The notes under the pieces: model-generated
Databases searched by the model: none
Told to the model about the DNA's origin: nothing
The model's input: the letters and a program-made list of their open reading frames with translations, nothing else
In this document: positions 43,532 to 52,815 of the stretch, piece after piece
Layout: every line of letters begins with the position of its first letter
Position numbering within the stretch: the first letter of the stretch is position 1
Made by a program: the position numbers and the translations under genes
DNA from: Amycolatopsis albispora
GTDB taxonomy: Bacteria > Actinomycetota > Actinomycetes > Mycobacteriales > Pseudonocardiaceae
DNA length: 64,000 nt
NCBI RefSeq assembly: GCF_003312875.1
Contig: NZ_CP015163.1
Location: 744,001-808,000, forward strand
Reading direction: 5' to 3'

Positions 43532-44934
43532 CCAAGGTCGGCCTGGTCGCCGGTGGGCTGGGTGCCTACTGGCCGCAGTTCCCGGAACTGCTGCCGCAGC
43601 TGAAGCTGTCCGCCGAACGGGTTTCCGAGCGGATGCGGGAGTTCGGCTGCGAAGTGGTCGACGCCGGCTTCATCTCCGATCCGCAGGAAGGCGACCGGGC
43701 GGCCGAGCAGCTGCGCGCGGCCGGGTGCGACCTGATCGTGGCGTTCCTGACCACCTACCTGACCTCGAACATGCTGATGCCGGTGGCGCAGCGCAGTGGC
43801 GCGCCGGTGCTGCTGCTGAACCTCCAGCCCACCGAGGTGATGGACCACGCCACCTTCGACACCGGTGCCTGGCTCGCCTACTGCGGTGCCTGCCCGATGC
43901 CGGAGATGGTCAACGCCTTCCGCCGGTGTGGGGTCGAAGCCCGGTGTGTCAGCGGCTATCTGGAGGAACCCGCCGCCTGGGACAAGATCGGGCGCTGGGT
44001 GCGCGCGGCGGGGGGCCGCGCGAAACTGCGCCGCGGCAGGCACGGGCTGCTCGGGCACCTGTACCCGGGCATGCTCGACGTGTCCACCGATCTCACGCTG
44101 GTCCCGCGGGCCTTCGCCGAGCGCGTCGAAGTGCTGGAGATCGACGACCTGCGGGTGCGGGTCGAGCAGGTCGGTGACGCGGCCACCGACGACCGGGTGG
44201 CGCACGCGCGTGAAGTGTTCACAGTGGACTCGACGGTGGCCGAGGAGGACCTGCGGTGGGCGGCGAAGGTGTCCGTGGCGCTGGACCAGCTGGTGGACGA
44301 CTTCGGCCTGGACAGCCTGGCCTACTACCACCGCGGCCTCAACGGCGAGACGCACGAGCGCGTCGGTGCGGGCATGATCCTGGGCGCCTCCCTGCTCACC
44401 GCGCGCGGGATTCCGGCTGCCGGTGAGTACGAACTGCGCACCTCGCTGGCGATGCTCATCCTCGACCAGCTGGGCGCGGGCGGCTCGTTCACCGAGTTGC
44501 AGGCGCTGAACTTCCGCGACGACGTGGTGGAGATGGGTCACGACGGTCCCGCGCACCTGGCGATCAGCGACGGCAAGCCGATCCTGCGCGGGCTCGGCGT
44601 GTACCACGGGAAGCGCGGCTGGGGCGTGTCGGTGGAGTTCGACGTCAGGCACGGCCCGGTCACCGCGTTCGGGCTCGGGCAGCAGCCCGACGGCGCCTTC
44701 CGGTTCGTCGCGTCGGAGGGCACCGTGGTGGACGGGCCGTTGCTGCGCATCGGGAACACAACGTCCAGAGTGGACTTCGGCAGGCACCCCGGCGAGTGGA
44801 CCGACGACTGGAGCATGACCGGCATCGGTCACCACTGGGCACTCGGTGTCGGGCACCGCGTGGCCGAACTCCGTGCGGTCGCCGACCTCTGCGGCCACGA
44901 ACTCGTCACCGTCACCCAGGAGGGCATCCGTTGA
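43528..44934 (+). CDS. L-arabinose/L-fucose isomerase-family protein
   Basis: A 468-residue protein of the AraA/FucI fold: KVGLVAGGLGAYWPQFPEL and CDLIVAFLTTYLTSNMLMPV at the N-terminus, LLLNLQPTEV, YLEEPAAWDKIGRW, then GETHERVGAGMILGASLL and LTARGIPAAGEYELRTSLAM toward the C-terminal active site. Such enzymes turn aldoses into ketoses. It lies between two rhamnosidase genes with 4-base overlaps, so L-rhamnose or a related deoxysugar is the expected substrate, although rhamnose isomerases normally belong to a different family (RhaA). No rhamnulokinase or aldolase gene is nearby. Confidence 0.8.
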   Translation: MTKVGLVAGGLGAYWPQFPELLPQLKLSAERVSERMREFGCEVVDAGFISDPQEGDRAAEQLRAAGCDLIVAFLTTYLTSNMLMPVAQRSGAPVLLLNLQPTEVMDHATFDTGAWLAYCGACPMPEMVNAFRRCGVEARCVSGYLEEPAAWDKIGRWVRAAGGRAKLRRGRHGLLGHLYPGMLDVSTDLTLVPRAFAERVEVLEIDDLRVRVEQVGDAATDDRVAHAREVFTVDSTVAEEDLRWAAKVSVALDQLVDDFGLDSLAYYHRGLNGETHERVGAGMILGASLLTARGIPAAGEYELRTSLAMLILDQLGAGGSFTELQALNFRDDVVEMGHDGPAHLAISDGKPILRGLGVYHGKRGWGVSVEFDVRHGPVTAFGLGQQPDGAFRFVASEGTVVDGPLLRIGNTTSRVDFGRHPGEWTDDWSMTGIGHHWALGVGHRVAELRAVADLCGHELVTVTQEGIR

Positions 44935-47669
44935 CAGCCACCACCGCCGGTCCGGTCCGCTTCGAGCACCGCGACGACCCGCTCGGGCTGGGCACCGCGA
45001 CCCCGCGGTTGTCCTGGCAGGTGCGCACGGACGAGCCGGAATGGACGCAGACCGCCTACGAACTGGACCTCGACGGCGTGGTGGTGCGCGTGGATTCCGC
45101 CGAGCAGGTGCTGGTGCCGTGGCCGTTCGAACCGCTGGCGTCGCGGGCGCGGGCGACGGTACGGGTGCGGGTCGCTTCGGGGGACGACTGGTCGCCGTGG
45201 AGCGAACCGTCCACAGTGGAGACGGGTTTGCTGTCGCCGTCGGACTGGTCCGCGCGGTTCGTCAGCCCGGTGAAACTCGGGGGAATCGGTGCGCCCGCGC
45301 CGATCCTCAGCCACACGGTGACCCTGCGGCCGGACATCGTCTCGGCCCGGCTCTACGCCACCGCGCACGGCGTTTACGAGGCACGCCTGAACGGCGAGCG
45401 CGTCGGCGACGAGGTGCTCGCGCCGGGCTGGACCAGTTACCGCAAGCGTTTGCGCTACCAGACCCACGACGTGACTTCACTGCTGCGCGAAGGTCCGAAC
45501 AACATCGACGTGCTGCTGGGCAACGGCTGGTACCGCGGGCGGCTCGCCTGGGCGGGCAAGCGGGCGCACTACGGCGACAGGCTGGCGCTCCTGGCGCAGC
45601 TGGAGGTCACCTACGCCGACGGTTCGATCGAGGTGTTCGGCACCGACGAGCAGTGGACGGCACACAACAGCGGCGTGCTGGCCGACGATCTGTACGACGG
45701 GCAGCACACGGACATGCGTGGTACCGAGTCCACTGTGGACGCCGTCGAAGTGGTGGACGGTGACCTGGGACGGCTGGTCGCGCCCGAGGGACCGCCGGTG
45801 CGTGCGACCGAGGTGCTGCCCGCGTTGAAGGTGTGGCAGTCGCCGTCGGGACGGACGCTGGTCGACTTCGGGCAGAACGTGGTCGGCTGGGTCCGGCTCC
45901 ACCTGCGCAACACGCGGTCGGGGCAGGAGGTGGTGGTGCGGCACGCGGAAGTGCTGGAGCACGGTGAACTCGGCGTGCGGCCGCTGCGGTCGGCGAAGGC
46001 CACCGACACCTACGTGCTCGACGACGCGGCCGAGGTCGTGGTGGAGCCGAACCTGACCTTCCACGGCTTCCGGTACGCCGAGATCACCGGCGCGGAGGTG
46101 GCCGCCGAGGACCTGGCCGCGGTGGTGGTCGGCACCGATCTGCGGCGCACCGGCTGGTTCACCTGCTCCGAACCTGAGCTGGAGCAGTTCCACCGCAACG
46201 TGGTGTGGGGCATGCGCGGCAACTTCCTGGACGTGCCCACGGACTGCCCGCAACGCGACGAGCGGCTCGGCTGGACCGGCGACATCCAGGTTTTCGCGCC
46301 GACGGCCGGTTTCCTGTTCGACACCGCGGGCTTCCTCAGCACCTGGCTGGCCGATCTCGCCGCCGAGCAGCAGGACGACGGCTCGGTCCCGTTTGTCGTG
46401 CCGGACGTGCTCTACGGCGAGTCGCCGACCGCCACCGCGTGGGGTGACGCGGCCACCGTCGTGCCGTGGGTGCTGTACCGCCGCAACGGCGACACGGGCG
46501 TGCTCGCCCGGCAGTTCGACAGCATGCGTGCCTGGGTGGACAAGATCTCTTCGCTGACCACGGACGGCGTGTGGGCGGGCGGTTTCCAGTTCGGTGACTG
46601 GCTGGACCCGACCGCGCCACCGGAGAATCCCTTTGCCGCACAGGCGGATTCCGACGTGGTGGCCACCGCGTACCTGGTCCGCTCGGCGGAGATCGTCGCC
46701 GAGACGGCGCGGGTGCTCGGCCGGGACGCCGAGCACTACGAGAAGCTGGCCGCCGACACCAGGGACGCCTTCGTCCGGCACTACGTCACCGAGGCGGGCC
46801 GGGTGCTCAGCGACGCGCCGACGGTCTACGCGCTGGCGTTGGAATGGGACCTGCTGCCGACCGCGGCCCAGCGTGCGCACGCAGCTGAACAGCTGGCGGA
46901 TCTCGTGCGTGCCAACGGTTTCCGCATCGGAACAGGATTCGTCGGCACACCGCTGATCACCGACGCGCTGACCTCGGCCGGCCGTCCCGACCTCGCCTAC
47001 CGGCTGCTGCTCGAACGCGGCTGCCCGTCGTGGCTGTACCCGGTGACCATGGGCGCGACCACCATCTGGGAGCGCTGGGACAGCATGCTGCCCGACGGCT
47101 CGATCAACCCGGGTGAGATGACCTCGTTCAACCACTACGCGCTGGGCGCGGTCGCCGACTGGATGCACCGGAGCATCGCGGGCCTGGCCCCGGCCGCGCC
47201 GGGCTACCGGCGGATCACCGTGCGCCCGAGGCCGGACGCCGCGCTGACGCACGCCTCGGCCCGCCACGAAACGCCGTACGGCATGGCGTCGGTGGCGTGG
47301 CTGCGGGAAGGCGGGGAGTTCACTGTGGACGCCGAGATCCCGCCCGGTACCGCCGCCGAGGTGCACCTGCCCGGCCGCGAGCCGGTCGAGGTGCGGCACG
47401 GGCGGCACCACTGGACGGTGCCGGACCCGGTGACCCCGCGGCCCGCGCCGGTCACCGTGCGGGACCTGCTCGACCATCCCGAGCTGTGGCCGAAGGCGGT
47501 CGCGCTGCTGGCGGAACTGGGGCTGGGCGAGGATTCCGCGCGGCTCGCGGCCGAGGCCGCGCCGTTCCTGCACCTGCCGGCCGCCGAACTCGCGAGCAAG
47601 CTCGCCATGAAGGACCCGTCCCGTGACGGGGCCGCCGCCGAGGCCGCGCTGGCCGCGCTGCTCGGGTGA
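44931..47669 (+). CDS. GH78 alpha-L-rhamnosidase
   Basis: A 912-residue hydrolase with the complete GH78 layout: N-terminal fibronectin-like region (PLGLGTATPRLSWQVRTDEP), a rhamnosidase N domain (ARLYATAHGVYEARLNG), the (alpha/alpha)6 catalytic domain with DCPQRDERLGWTGD and TIWERWDS carrying the acidic pair, and a C-terminal sandwich. An extra helical tail of about 80 residues follows. TTG 44931 overlaps the previous stop and has AGGAGGG upstream. No signal peptide, so it is intracellular. With GH106 it covers different linkages of a rhamnose-rich substrate. Confidence 0.9.
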   Translation: MTATTAGPVRFEHRDDPLGLGTATPRLSWQVRTDEPEWTQTAYELDLDGVVVRVDSAEQVLVPWPFEPLASRARATVRVRVASGDDWSPWSEPSTVETGLLSPSDWSARFVSPVKLGGIGAPAPILSHTVTLRPDIVSARLYATAHGVYEARLNGERVGDEVLAPGWTSYRKRLRYQTHDVTSLLREGPNNIDVLLGNGWYRGRLAWAGKRAHYGDRLALLAQLEVTYADGSIEVFGTDEQWTAHNSGVLADDLYDGQHTDMRGTESTVDAVEVVDGDLGRLVAPEGPPVRATEVLPALKVWQSPSGRTLVDFGQNVVGWVRLHLRNTRSGQEVVVRHAEVLEHGELGVRPLRSAKATDTYVLDDAAEVVVEPNLTFHGFRYAEITGAEVAAEDLAAVVVGTDLRRTGWFTCSEPELEQFHRNVVWGMRGNFLDVPTDCPQRDERLGWTGDIQVFAPTAGFLFDTAGFLSTWLADLAAEQQDDGSVPFVVPDVLYGESPTATAWGDAATVVPWVLYRRNGDTGVLARQFDSMRAWVDKISSLTTDGVWAGGFQFGDWLDPTAPPENPFAAQADSDVVATAYLVRSAEIVAETARVLGRDAEHYEKLAADTRDAFVRHYVTEAGRVLSDAPTVYALALEWDLLPTAAQRAHAAEQLADLVRANGFRIGTGFVGTPLITDALTSAGRPDLAYRLLLERGCPSWLYPVTMGATTIWERWDSMLPDGSINPGEMTSFNHYALGAVADWMHRSIAGLAPAAPGYRRITVRPRPDAALTHASARHETPYGMASVAWLREGGEFTVDAEIPPGTAAEVHLPGREPVEVRHGRHHWTVPDPVTPRPAPVTVRDLLDHPELWPKAVALLAELGLGEDSARLAAEAAPFLHLPAAELASKLAMKDPSRDGAAAEAALAALLG

Positions 47670-47687
47670 CGTCCGCCGTTCCGGACG
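47670..47687. terminator. Small hairpin after the GH78 gene
   Basis: CGTCCG at 47670-47675 pairs with CGGACG at 47682-47687 across a six-base loop, starting directly after the stop codon. It lacks a T-run. It may end the rhamnoside operon, but a six-base stem can arise by chance in this GC-rich DNA. Confidence 0.35.
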
Positions 47688-47794
47688 GCGACCACGGCGT
47701 GAACAGGGCCTGTACTTCGGGCAGAACCCTTGTCGCGCGCCAAATGTCCGGGTTATGAACATCCGCGAGTTCGGCGAGGACAGGAGAGCCTGAA

Positions 47795-49375
47795 GTGACG
47801 ATTTCGCGTCGGCAGCTGCTGGGGTACGGCGGTGCGAGCCTCGGTGCGGTCCTGCTCGGTAATGGGGTGTGGAACGCGGCGAGCAGCTTCGCCGCGCCGT
47901 CCGGCACCGGCAACCCGTTCACCCTCGGGGTGGCCTCCGGTGACCCGGCGCCCGACGGTGTGGTGCTGTGGACCCGGCTGGCTCCTGATCCGTTCGCCGT
48001 GGACGGTTCGGGTGGCATGCCCGCGAAGCCGGTGCGCGTGGAGTACGAAATCGCGCGTGACGACCGGTTCCGCCAGGTGGTGCGGCGCGGCAGCGTGGTC
48101 GCCACGCCGGAGCTGGGGCACTCGGTGCACCCGGAGATCCACGGCCTCGCCCCGGATCACGAGTACCACTACCGGTTCCGCGTCGGCGGGGAGCTCTCAC
48201 CGGCCGGGCGCACCCGGACCATGCCGTCGCTCTGGTCCGATCCGGACGAACTGCGCTTCGCCTTCGCGTCGTGCCAGGCCTGGCAGGACGGGTACTTCAC
48301 CGCGTACGACCACATGGCCGCCGAGGACCTGGACTTCGTCGTGCACCTCGGGGACTACCTGTACGAATACGGGGTCGGCACGAACAAGCGCGGGGTGACG
48401 GTGGACCCGCGGTTCCACACCGAGACCTTCGACCTGGCGCGGTACCGGCTGCAGTATTCGCTGTACAAGAGCGAGGCGCCGCTGCAGCTCGCGCACGCGC
48501 GGTTCCCCTGGATCGTGACCTTCGACGATCACGAGGTCGAGAACAACTGGGCTGGCGACATCTCGCAGGCCGACACCGAGCCGGACCAGGACCCGGCGGT
48601 GTTCCGGCTGCGGCGGGCCGCGGCGTTCCAGGCGATGTACGAGCACCTGCCGCTGCGGCGCGCGCAGATCCCGTCCGGCCCGGACATGCGCATGCACCGG
48701 CGGCTGCGTTACGGGCGGCTGGCCGACCTGACCATGCTCGACACCCGGCAGTACCGCGACGACCAGCCGTGTGGTGACGGCGGCGGGGTCGGCTGCGCCG
48801 ACCGGTTCGACACCGACCGCACGATTCTCGGCGCGGAGCAACGGCAATGGCTGCTCGACGGGTTCAGCAGCTCGCGGGCGCGGTGGCAGATCCTGGGCAA
48901 CCAGGCGCCGATCGGGCAGACCGACCGGGACCCGGGCGAGGCGGTCGACGTGTGGTACGACCCGTGGGACGGCTACGTGGCCGACCGCGACCGGGTGCTG
49001 GCCGCCGCGCAGGACCGCGACGTCCGCAACCTGGTGGTGATCACCGGCGACCGGCACCAGAACTACGCCTGGGACCTCAAGCGCGACTTCACCGACCCGG
49101 ACTCGCCGGTGGTGGCGAGCGAGTTCGTCGGTACCTCGATCAGCAGCGGGGCCGACGGCGCGGACATGAACGAGGACGGCGTGAAGTTCCTCGCGGCCAA
49201 CCCGCACATGAAGTTCTTCAACGCACAGCGGGGTTACGTGCGCGTGCACGTCGACCGGGACCGGTGGCGCAGCGACTTCCGGGTCCTGCCGTACGTCACC
49301 AAGCCCGGTGCCCCCGTCTCGACGCGCGCGAGCTTCGTCGTCGAGGACCAGCGCCCCGGCGTCCAGCCGGCCTGA
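47795..49375 (+). CDS. phoD: PhoD-family alkaline phosphatase/phosphodiesterase, Tat-exported
   Basis: A 526-residue exported phosphatase. The N-terminus SRRQLLGYGGAS with a hydrophobic run is a twin-arginine signal, cut near 34. An N-terminal PhoD_N domain (FTLGVASGDPAPDGVVLWTRL) precedes the catalytic metallo-domain with FASCQAW, HLGDYLYEYG, TFDDHEVENNW, GNQAPIG and VITGDRHQNYAWD, matching the Fe/Ca-binding site of PhoD. GTG 47795 has AGGAGAG upstream. It frees phosphate from organic esters outside the cell. I found no convincing PHO box upstream. Confidence 0.9.
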   Translation: MTISRRQLLGYGGASLGAVLLGNGVWNAASSFAAPSGTGNPFTLGVASGDPAPDGVVLWTRLAPDPFAVDGSGGMPAKPVRVEYEIARDDRFRQVVRRGSVVATPELGHSVHPEIHGLAPDHEYHYRFRVGGELSPAGRTRTMPSLWSDPDELRFAFASCQAWQDGYFTAYDHMAAEDLDFVVHLGDYLYEYGVGTNKRGVTVDPRFHTETFDLARYRLQYSLYKSEAPLQLAHARFPWIVTFDDHEVENNWAGDISQADTEPDQDPAVFRLRRAAAFQAMYEHLPLRRAQIPSGPDMRMHRRLRYGRLADLTMLDTRQYRDDQPCGDGGGVGCADRFDTDRTILGAEQRQWLLDGFSSSRARWQILGNQAPIGQTDRDPGEAVDVWYDPWDGYVADRDRVLAAAQDRDVRNLVVITGDRHQNYAWDLKRDFTDPDSPVVASEFVGTSISSGADGADMNEDGVKFLAANPHMKFFNAQRGYVRVHVDRDRWRSDFRVLPYVTKPGAPVSTRASFVVEDQRPGVQPA

Positions 49376-49453
49376 CCGGGCGGCGGCGGTGGTGCGCCGT
49401 CGGCCATCATGGTGGGGAGAAGGCGGACCTGATCCCGGGCTGAGGGAGGGCGG

Positions 49454-49798
49454 ATGGACGATCCGCACATCCACGTCGACCGCCGGGTGCTGCACACGGG
49501 CGCGGACCAGCGCAACCTGATCGCCTCGATGCTGGGCGCGGTGTCCGACGCCCCGGCCGTGGTCACCACCGGCTGCGGCATCGAAGTGCGGTACGCGATG
49601 ACCTCCCCGCACCCGGAAAGCGTGACCTGCCTGGCCTGCCGGGAGCACGCGCACCGGGAACACCTGGCCTTCGCCGGGCAGGTGGAGAACCTGAGCCGGA
49701 TGCCGGGCTCGGTGGTCACCCCGGCGCAGGCGGCCCAGGTGGCCGAGCGGCACCACGACCTCGCCCGGCGGTTCAGCGGCGGCTCGCGGTCAGGGTGA
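49454..49798 (+). CDS. Small cysteine/histidine-rich hypothetical protein
   Basis: A 114-residue protein starting MDDPHIHVDRRVLHTG with a good GGGAGGGCGG ribosome site. It has a TGCGIEV segment and a CLACREHAHREHLAF motif, so a zinc site made from Cys and His is possible. There are no membrane segments or signal peptide. Its stop overlaps the end of a convergent TetR gene. I do not recognise the family, but the ribosome site and codon use support a real gene. Confidence 0.6.
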   Translation: MDDPHIHVDRRVLHTGADQRNLIASMLGAVSDAPAVVTTGCGIEVRYAMTSPHPESVTCLACREHAHREHLAFAGQVENLSRMPGSVVTPAQAAQVAERHHDLARRFSGGSRSG

Positions 49799-50393
49799 AG
49801 CTTTCGGGCAGCAGGTCGAACACCCGGTTGAGGTGCCCGGCGAACGCCGCCCTGCTCGGGGTGCCCGGCTCTTCGGCCCACGCCTCCTGCGCGAGGTGGA
49901 ACGCCGACACGAGCATGTCCATGGCCAGGCGCAGGCGCGGGTCCGCCGGATCGTCGAGCGCCAGCCGGGTGTGGAGGATCTCCAGCGCGGTCCGGCTGGT
50001 GCACTCGCAGAAGTAGAGCCCGCGTGCCTGCACCGACGGTGTGTCCGCGGCCAGCCGCCGCCCCAGCAGCACCCGGTGCGCCCAGTCGTCGCCGGTCATC
50101 TCGCCGAGCGTGTCCAGCAGCGTGGCACGCAGCAGGTCCATCACCGTGCCGTCACCGGGATCGGCGACCCGCAGCCGCGCCAGGAAGGCGTTCCACAGGT
50201 CTTCCGACGGCGCCAGCGCGACCTCTTCTTTGCTGCCGAACGTGCGGAAGAAGGTCCGCTTCGACACGCCGACCGTGTCGCACAGCTCGTCCAGCGTGAC
50301 GGTCGCGAAGCCGCGTGAGGTGAACAGCTCCAGCGCGGTGCCGATCAGCGCGTCCCTGGTCTGCTGCTTCTTGCGCTCGCGCAGGGTGGTCAT
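49773..50393 (-). CDS. TetR-family transcriptional regulator
   Basis: A 206-residue regulator with a standard helix-turn-helix ([19 protein letters not shown], about 35-53) after [23 protein letters not shown] 50393 matches the usual family opening; an in-frame start upstream would add a non-family tail. It is divergent from a quinone oxidoreductase-like gene, and a 15-base palindrome lies between them. It probably represses that gene, responding to a small lipophilic or electrophilic compound. Confidence 0.9.
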   Translation of the reverse strand: MTTLRERKKQQTRDALIGTALELFTSRGFATVTLDELCDTVGVSKRTFFRTFGSKEEVALAPSEDLWNAFLARLRVADPGDGTVMDLLRATLLDTLGEMTGDDWAHRVLLGRRLAADTPSVQARGLYFCECTSRTALEILHTRLALDDPADPRLRLAMDMLVSAFHLAQEAWAEEPGTPSRAAFAGHLNRVFDLLPESFTLTASRR

Positions 50394-50435
50394 GGCGCCA
50401 GCGTAGCGGAGCGGCATTCGCCCCTTGTAGGCTAT

Positions 50436-50450
50436 TGCCACTGAGTGGCA
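50436..50450. promoter_or_regulatory. Palindromic operator between TetR and the quinone oxidoreductase gene
   Basis: TGCCACTGAGTGGCA is a perfect 15-base palindrome about a central G. It is in the 77-base divergent gap, 21 bases before the oxidoreductase ATG. TAGGCT at 50428-50433 just before it could be a -10 box. The size and location suit the adjacent TetR repressor. Confidence 0.65.
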
Positions 50451-50470
50451 CTTCCCGGAAGGTGAGCGTT

Positions 50471-51400
50471 ATGCGTGCTTTGCTGGCTGATCCCACCGCG
50501 CCCGGCGGCCTCCGCCTCGGCGAGGCTCCCGAGCCCGTGCCCGCGCCGAACCAGGCGCTGGTCCGCGTGGCCGCCACCTCGCTGAACAGCGGTGAGGTCG
50601 TCGCCCTGCTCCCGGAGGCGCAGCCGGGGGCGGTGCTCGGCTGGGACGCCGCGGGCGTGGTCGAACGAGCCGCGGCCGACGGCACCGGCCCGGCCGAGGG
50701 CACGCCGGTGGTGACGCTGGGCATGGCCGGGGCGTGGGCCGAGCTGCGCGCCGTGGACACCGAACTGCTGGGCGAGGTGCCCGCGGGTGCCGACCTGGGC
50801 GCGATCAGCACGGTGCCGGTGGCCGGGGCGAGCGCCTTGCGCGCGCTGCACCGCGCCGGGCCGATCCTGGGCAGGCGGGTGCTGGTCACCGGGGCGACCG
50901 GGGGAGTCGGGCGGTACGCCGTGCAACTCGCTCGACGCGGTGGGGCGCACGTGCTCGCTTCGACCGGGAACCCGGACCGGCACGGGGAAAGCCTGCGCGC
51001 GCTCGGCGCGCACGAGGTGGTGACCGGACCGTCCGAAGTGGACGGAACGGTCGACGCGGTGCTCGACATGGTCGGCGGCGGCCAGCTCGTGGCGGCCTAC
51101 GAGAAGCTGTCCGAGCACGGCACGCTGGTCTCGGTCGGCCGGTCCTCCGGTGCCGACGCCGTGCTCCCGCCCAGCGTGCTGGCGGGCATGGGCGCGCACG
51201 ACCGCTCGATCACCTCGTTCTTCCTGCTCAACCACACCGGCCTGGCGGCCGACCTGAGCTGGCTGGCCGGGCTGGTCGCGGCGGGTGAGCTGGACCCGCA
51301 CATCTCCTGGCGCGGCAAGTGGGACGACGCGGCGGACGCGGTGGCGGCCCTGCGTGAACGCCGCCTGTCCGGCAAGGCGGTGCTGGAGATCGCCTATTGA
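50471..51400 (+). CDS. Zinc-binding-type quinone oxidoreductase (MDR family, zinc-less)
   Basis: A 309-residue NADPH-dependent reductase of the quinone oxidoreductase branch. It opens [18 protein letters not shown] and has the nucleotide-binding loop [14 protein letters not shown] near 150, with KAVLEIAY at the end. Zinc ligands of true alcohol dehydrogenases are missing, as usual for this branch. ATG 50471 is used; a longer frame from 50435 would cover the operator palindrome. The divergent TetR repressor suggests a role in clearing quinones or reactive alkenals. Confidence 0.87.
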   Translation: MRALLADPTAPGGLRLGEAPEPVPAPNQALVRVAATSLNSGEVVALLPEAQPGAVLGWDAAGVVERAAADGTGPAEGTPVVTLGMAGAWAELRAVDTELLGEVPAGADLGAISTVPVAGASALRALHRAGPILGRRVLVTGATGGVGRYAVQLARRGGAHVLASTGNPDRHGESLRALGAHEVVTGPSEVDGTVDAVLDMVGGGQLVAAYEKLSEHGTLVSVGRSSGADAVLPPSVLAGMGAHDRSITSFFLLNHTGLAADLSWLAGLVAAGELDPHISWRGKWDDAADAVAALRERRLSGKAVLEIAY

Positions 51401-51426
51401 CGAACACGGATGTTCGTCAATACCGT
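51397..51426 (+). promoter_or_regulatory. Perfect operator overlapping the SDR operon promoter
   Basis: TTGACGAACA at 51397-51406 and TGTTCGTCAA at 51411-51420 form a perfect 10-base inverted repeat around CGGA. The left arm starts with a -35-like TTGACG; TACCGT at 51421-51426 fits a -10 (TANNNT) at 18-base spacing. Transcription would then start at about 51433, right at the ATG 51434, giving a leaderless message. It is the likely site of the TetR encoded by the third gene. Confidence 0.7.
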
Positions 51427-51433
51427 CGGCCGG

Positions 51434-52279
51434 ATGGAACTGGCCGGGAAACGCGTGCTGATCACGGGTGCCGCCGGTGGCATCGGCCGGGCGACCGCCC
51501 GGCTCGCCGCCGCCGAGGGCGCGCGGCTCTACCTCACCGACCTCAACGGGCCGGGGCTGGCGGAAGCCGTCCGCGAGATCCGCGCCGACGGTGGTGTGGT
51601 CGACTTCGCCGAGCCCGCCGACCTCAGCAGCCTCGACGAGGTGACCGGGCTGGGGGAGCGGATCCACCAGCGCTGCGGTCATGTCGACGTGGTGATGAAC
51701 GTGGCGGGCATTTCGGCGTGGGGCACGGTGGACCGGCTCGAACACCGTCACTGGCGCAGCCTGGTCGAGGTCAACCTGATGGGCCCGGTCCACGTGATCG
51801 AGACGTTCCTGCCACCGATGATCAACGCGGGCCGGGGCGGGCACCTGGTCAACGTGTCCTCGGCCGCCGGGCTGATCGGGCTGCCGTGGCACGCGGCCTA
51901 CAGCGCGAGCAAGTTCGGCCTGCGCGGGGTGTCCGAGGTGCTGCGGTTCGACCTGCGGCAGCACGGCATCGGGGTCAGCCTGGTCTGCCCCGGTGGCGTG
52001 CGCACCCCGCTCACCGAGACGGTGGAGGTCGCCGGGATCGACACCGCGAGCCCGGTCTGGGTGCGCCTGCGGAACGGTTTCCGGAGGCACGCGGTGAGCC
52101 CGGAACGGGTCGCCGCGGCGATCGTGCGCGGGGTGCGGCGCCGTCGGTACCTGGTCTACACCTCGCGCGACATCCAGCTGATCCACCTGCTGCAGCGGCT
52201 TTGCCCGCCGGTCTACGTGCTGCTGATGCGCCTGGCGAACTTCGCCATGCGACGGCTGTTGCGCGGGGCCGCGGCGTGA
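51434..52279 (+). CDS. Short-chain dehydrogenase/reductase (SDR)
   Basis: A 281-residue classical SDR. The cofactor loop is TGAAGGIGRA near the N-terminus, NVAG follows near 92, and the catalytic residues are Ser in NVSSAAGLIG and Tyr/Lys in YSASK near 165. The 30-residue tail is basic and partly hydrophobic. A start at 51410 falls inside the operator palindrome, so ATG 51434 (MELAGKRVL) is preferred, probably as a leaderless message. First gene of an SDR-CMD-TetR operon with 4-base overlaps. The substrate is unknown. Confidence 0.88.
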   Translation: MELAGKRVLITGAAGGIGRATARLAAAEGARLYLTDLNGPGLAEAVREIRADGGVVDFAEPADLSSLDEVTGLGERIHQRCGHVDVVMNVAGISAWGTVDRLEHRHWRSLVEVNLMGPVHVIETFLPPMINAGRGGHLVNVSSAAGLIGLPWHAAYSASKFGLRGVSEVLRFDLRQHGIGVSLVCPGGVRTPLTETVEVAGIDTASPVWVRLRNGFRRHAVSPERVAAAIVRGVRRRRYLVYTSRDIQLIHLLQRLCPPVYVLLMRLANFAMRRLLRGAAA

Positions 52280-52815
52280 GCGGGCCGCGGATCACGCCCG
52301 GCGAGCGCGCCGACGTCGGGCTGTTCGCCTGGGTGTTCGCGAAGGTCAGCGGGCGGGTCACCGGGACGCAGCCGCCCAAGCTGTTCCTGACCATGGCCCG
52401 GCGCCCGGCGTTGTTCCGCGGCTGGCTGCGTTTCGCCGGACGGCTGATGCCCGGCGGCAAGCTCCCGCGACGCGATACCGAACTGGTGATCCTGCGGGTG
52501 GCCCACCTGCGGCGGTGCCGGTACGAGTTCGAGCACCACCGGCGGCTCGGCGCGCGAGCCGGCGTGCATGCGGACGACCTGCGGCGCGTCCAGGCCGGTC
52601 CCGGCGAACCGGGCTGGACGCCGCGTGAGCGCGCGCTGCTGAACGCGGTGGACGTCCTGCTGGAGCACCGCGACCTCGACGACACCAGTTGGGCCGCGTT
52701 GCGCGAGCACCTCGACGAGCCGGCCGCGGTCGAATTCCTGTTGCTGGTGGGGCACTACGACATGCTGGCCACGTTCCTCACCACGCTGCGCATCGAGCCG
52801 GACGAGCCGCGATGA
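52276..52815 (+). CDS. Carboxymuconolactone decarboxylase-family (AhpD-like) protein
   Basis: A 179-residue all-helical protein of the CMD/AhpD fold. The family core RDTELVILRVAHLRRCRYEF with HHRRLGARAGV is visible at 73-100, but the peroxidase CxxC of AhpD is absent: only one Cys is present. It therefore probably is not a disulfide-based peroxidase, and may act on a lactone or simply bind a ligand. GTG 52276 overlaps the SDR stop by 4 bases, and its own stop overlaps the TetR ATG. Confidence 0.83.
   Translation: MSGPRITPGERADVGLFAWVFAKVSGRVTGTQPPKLFLTMARRPALFRGWLRFAGRLMPGGKLPRRDTELVILRVAHLRRCRYEFEHHRRLGARAGVHADDLRRVQAGPGEPGWTPRERALLNAVDVLLEHRDLDDTSWAALREHLDEPAAVEFLLLVGHYDMLATFLTTLRIEPDEPR

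Noticed and set aside
47670..47794. PHO box upstream of phoD
   Set aside because: GTTC-like pieces occur but I could not align two good 11-base direct repeats.
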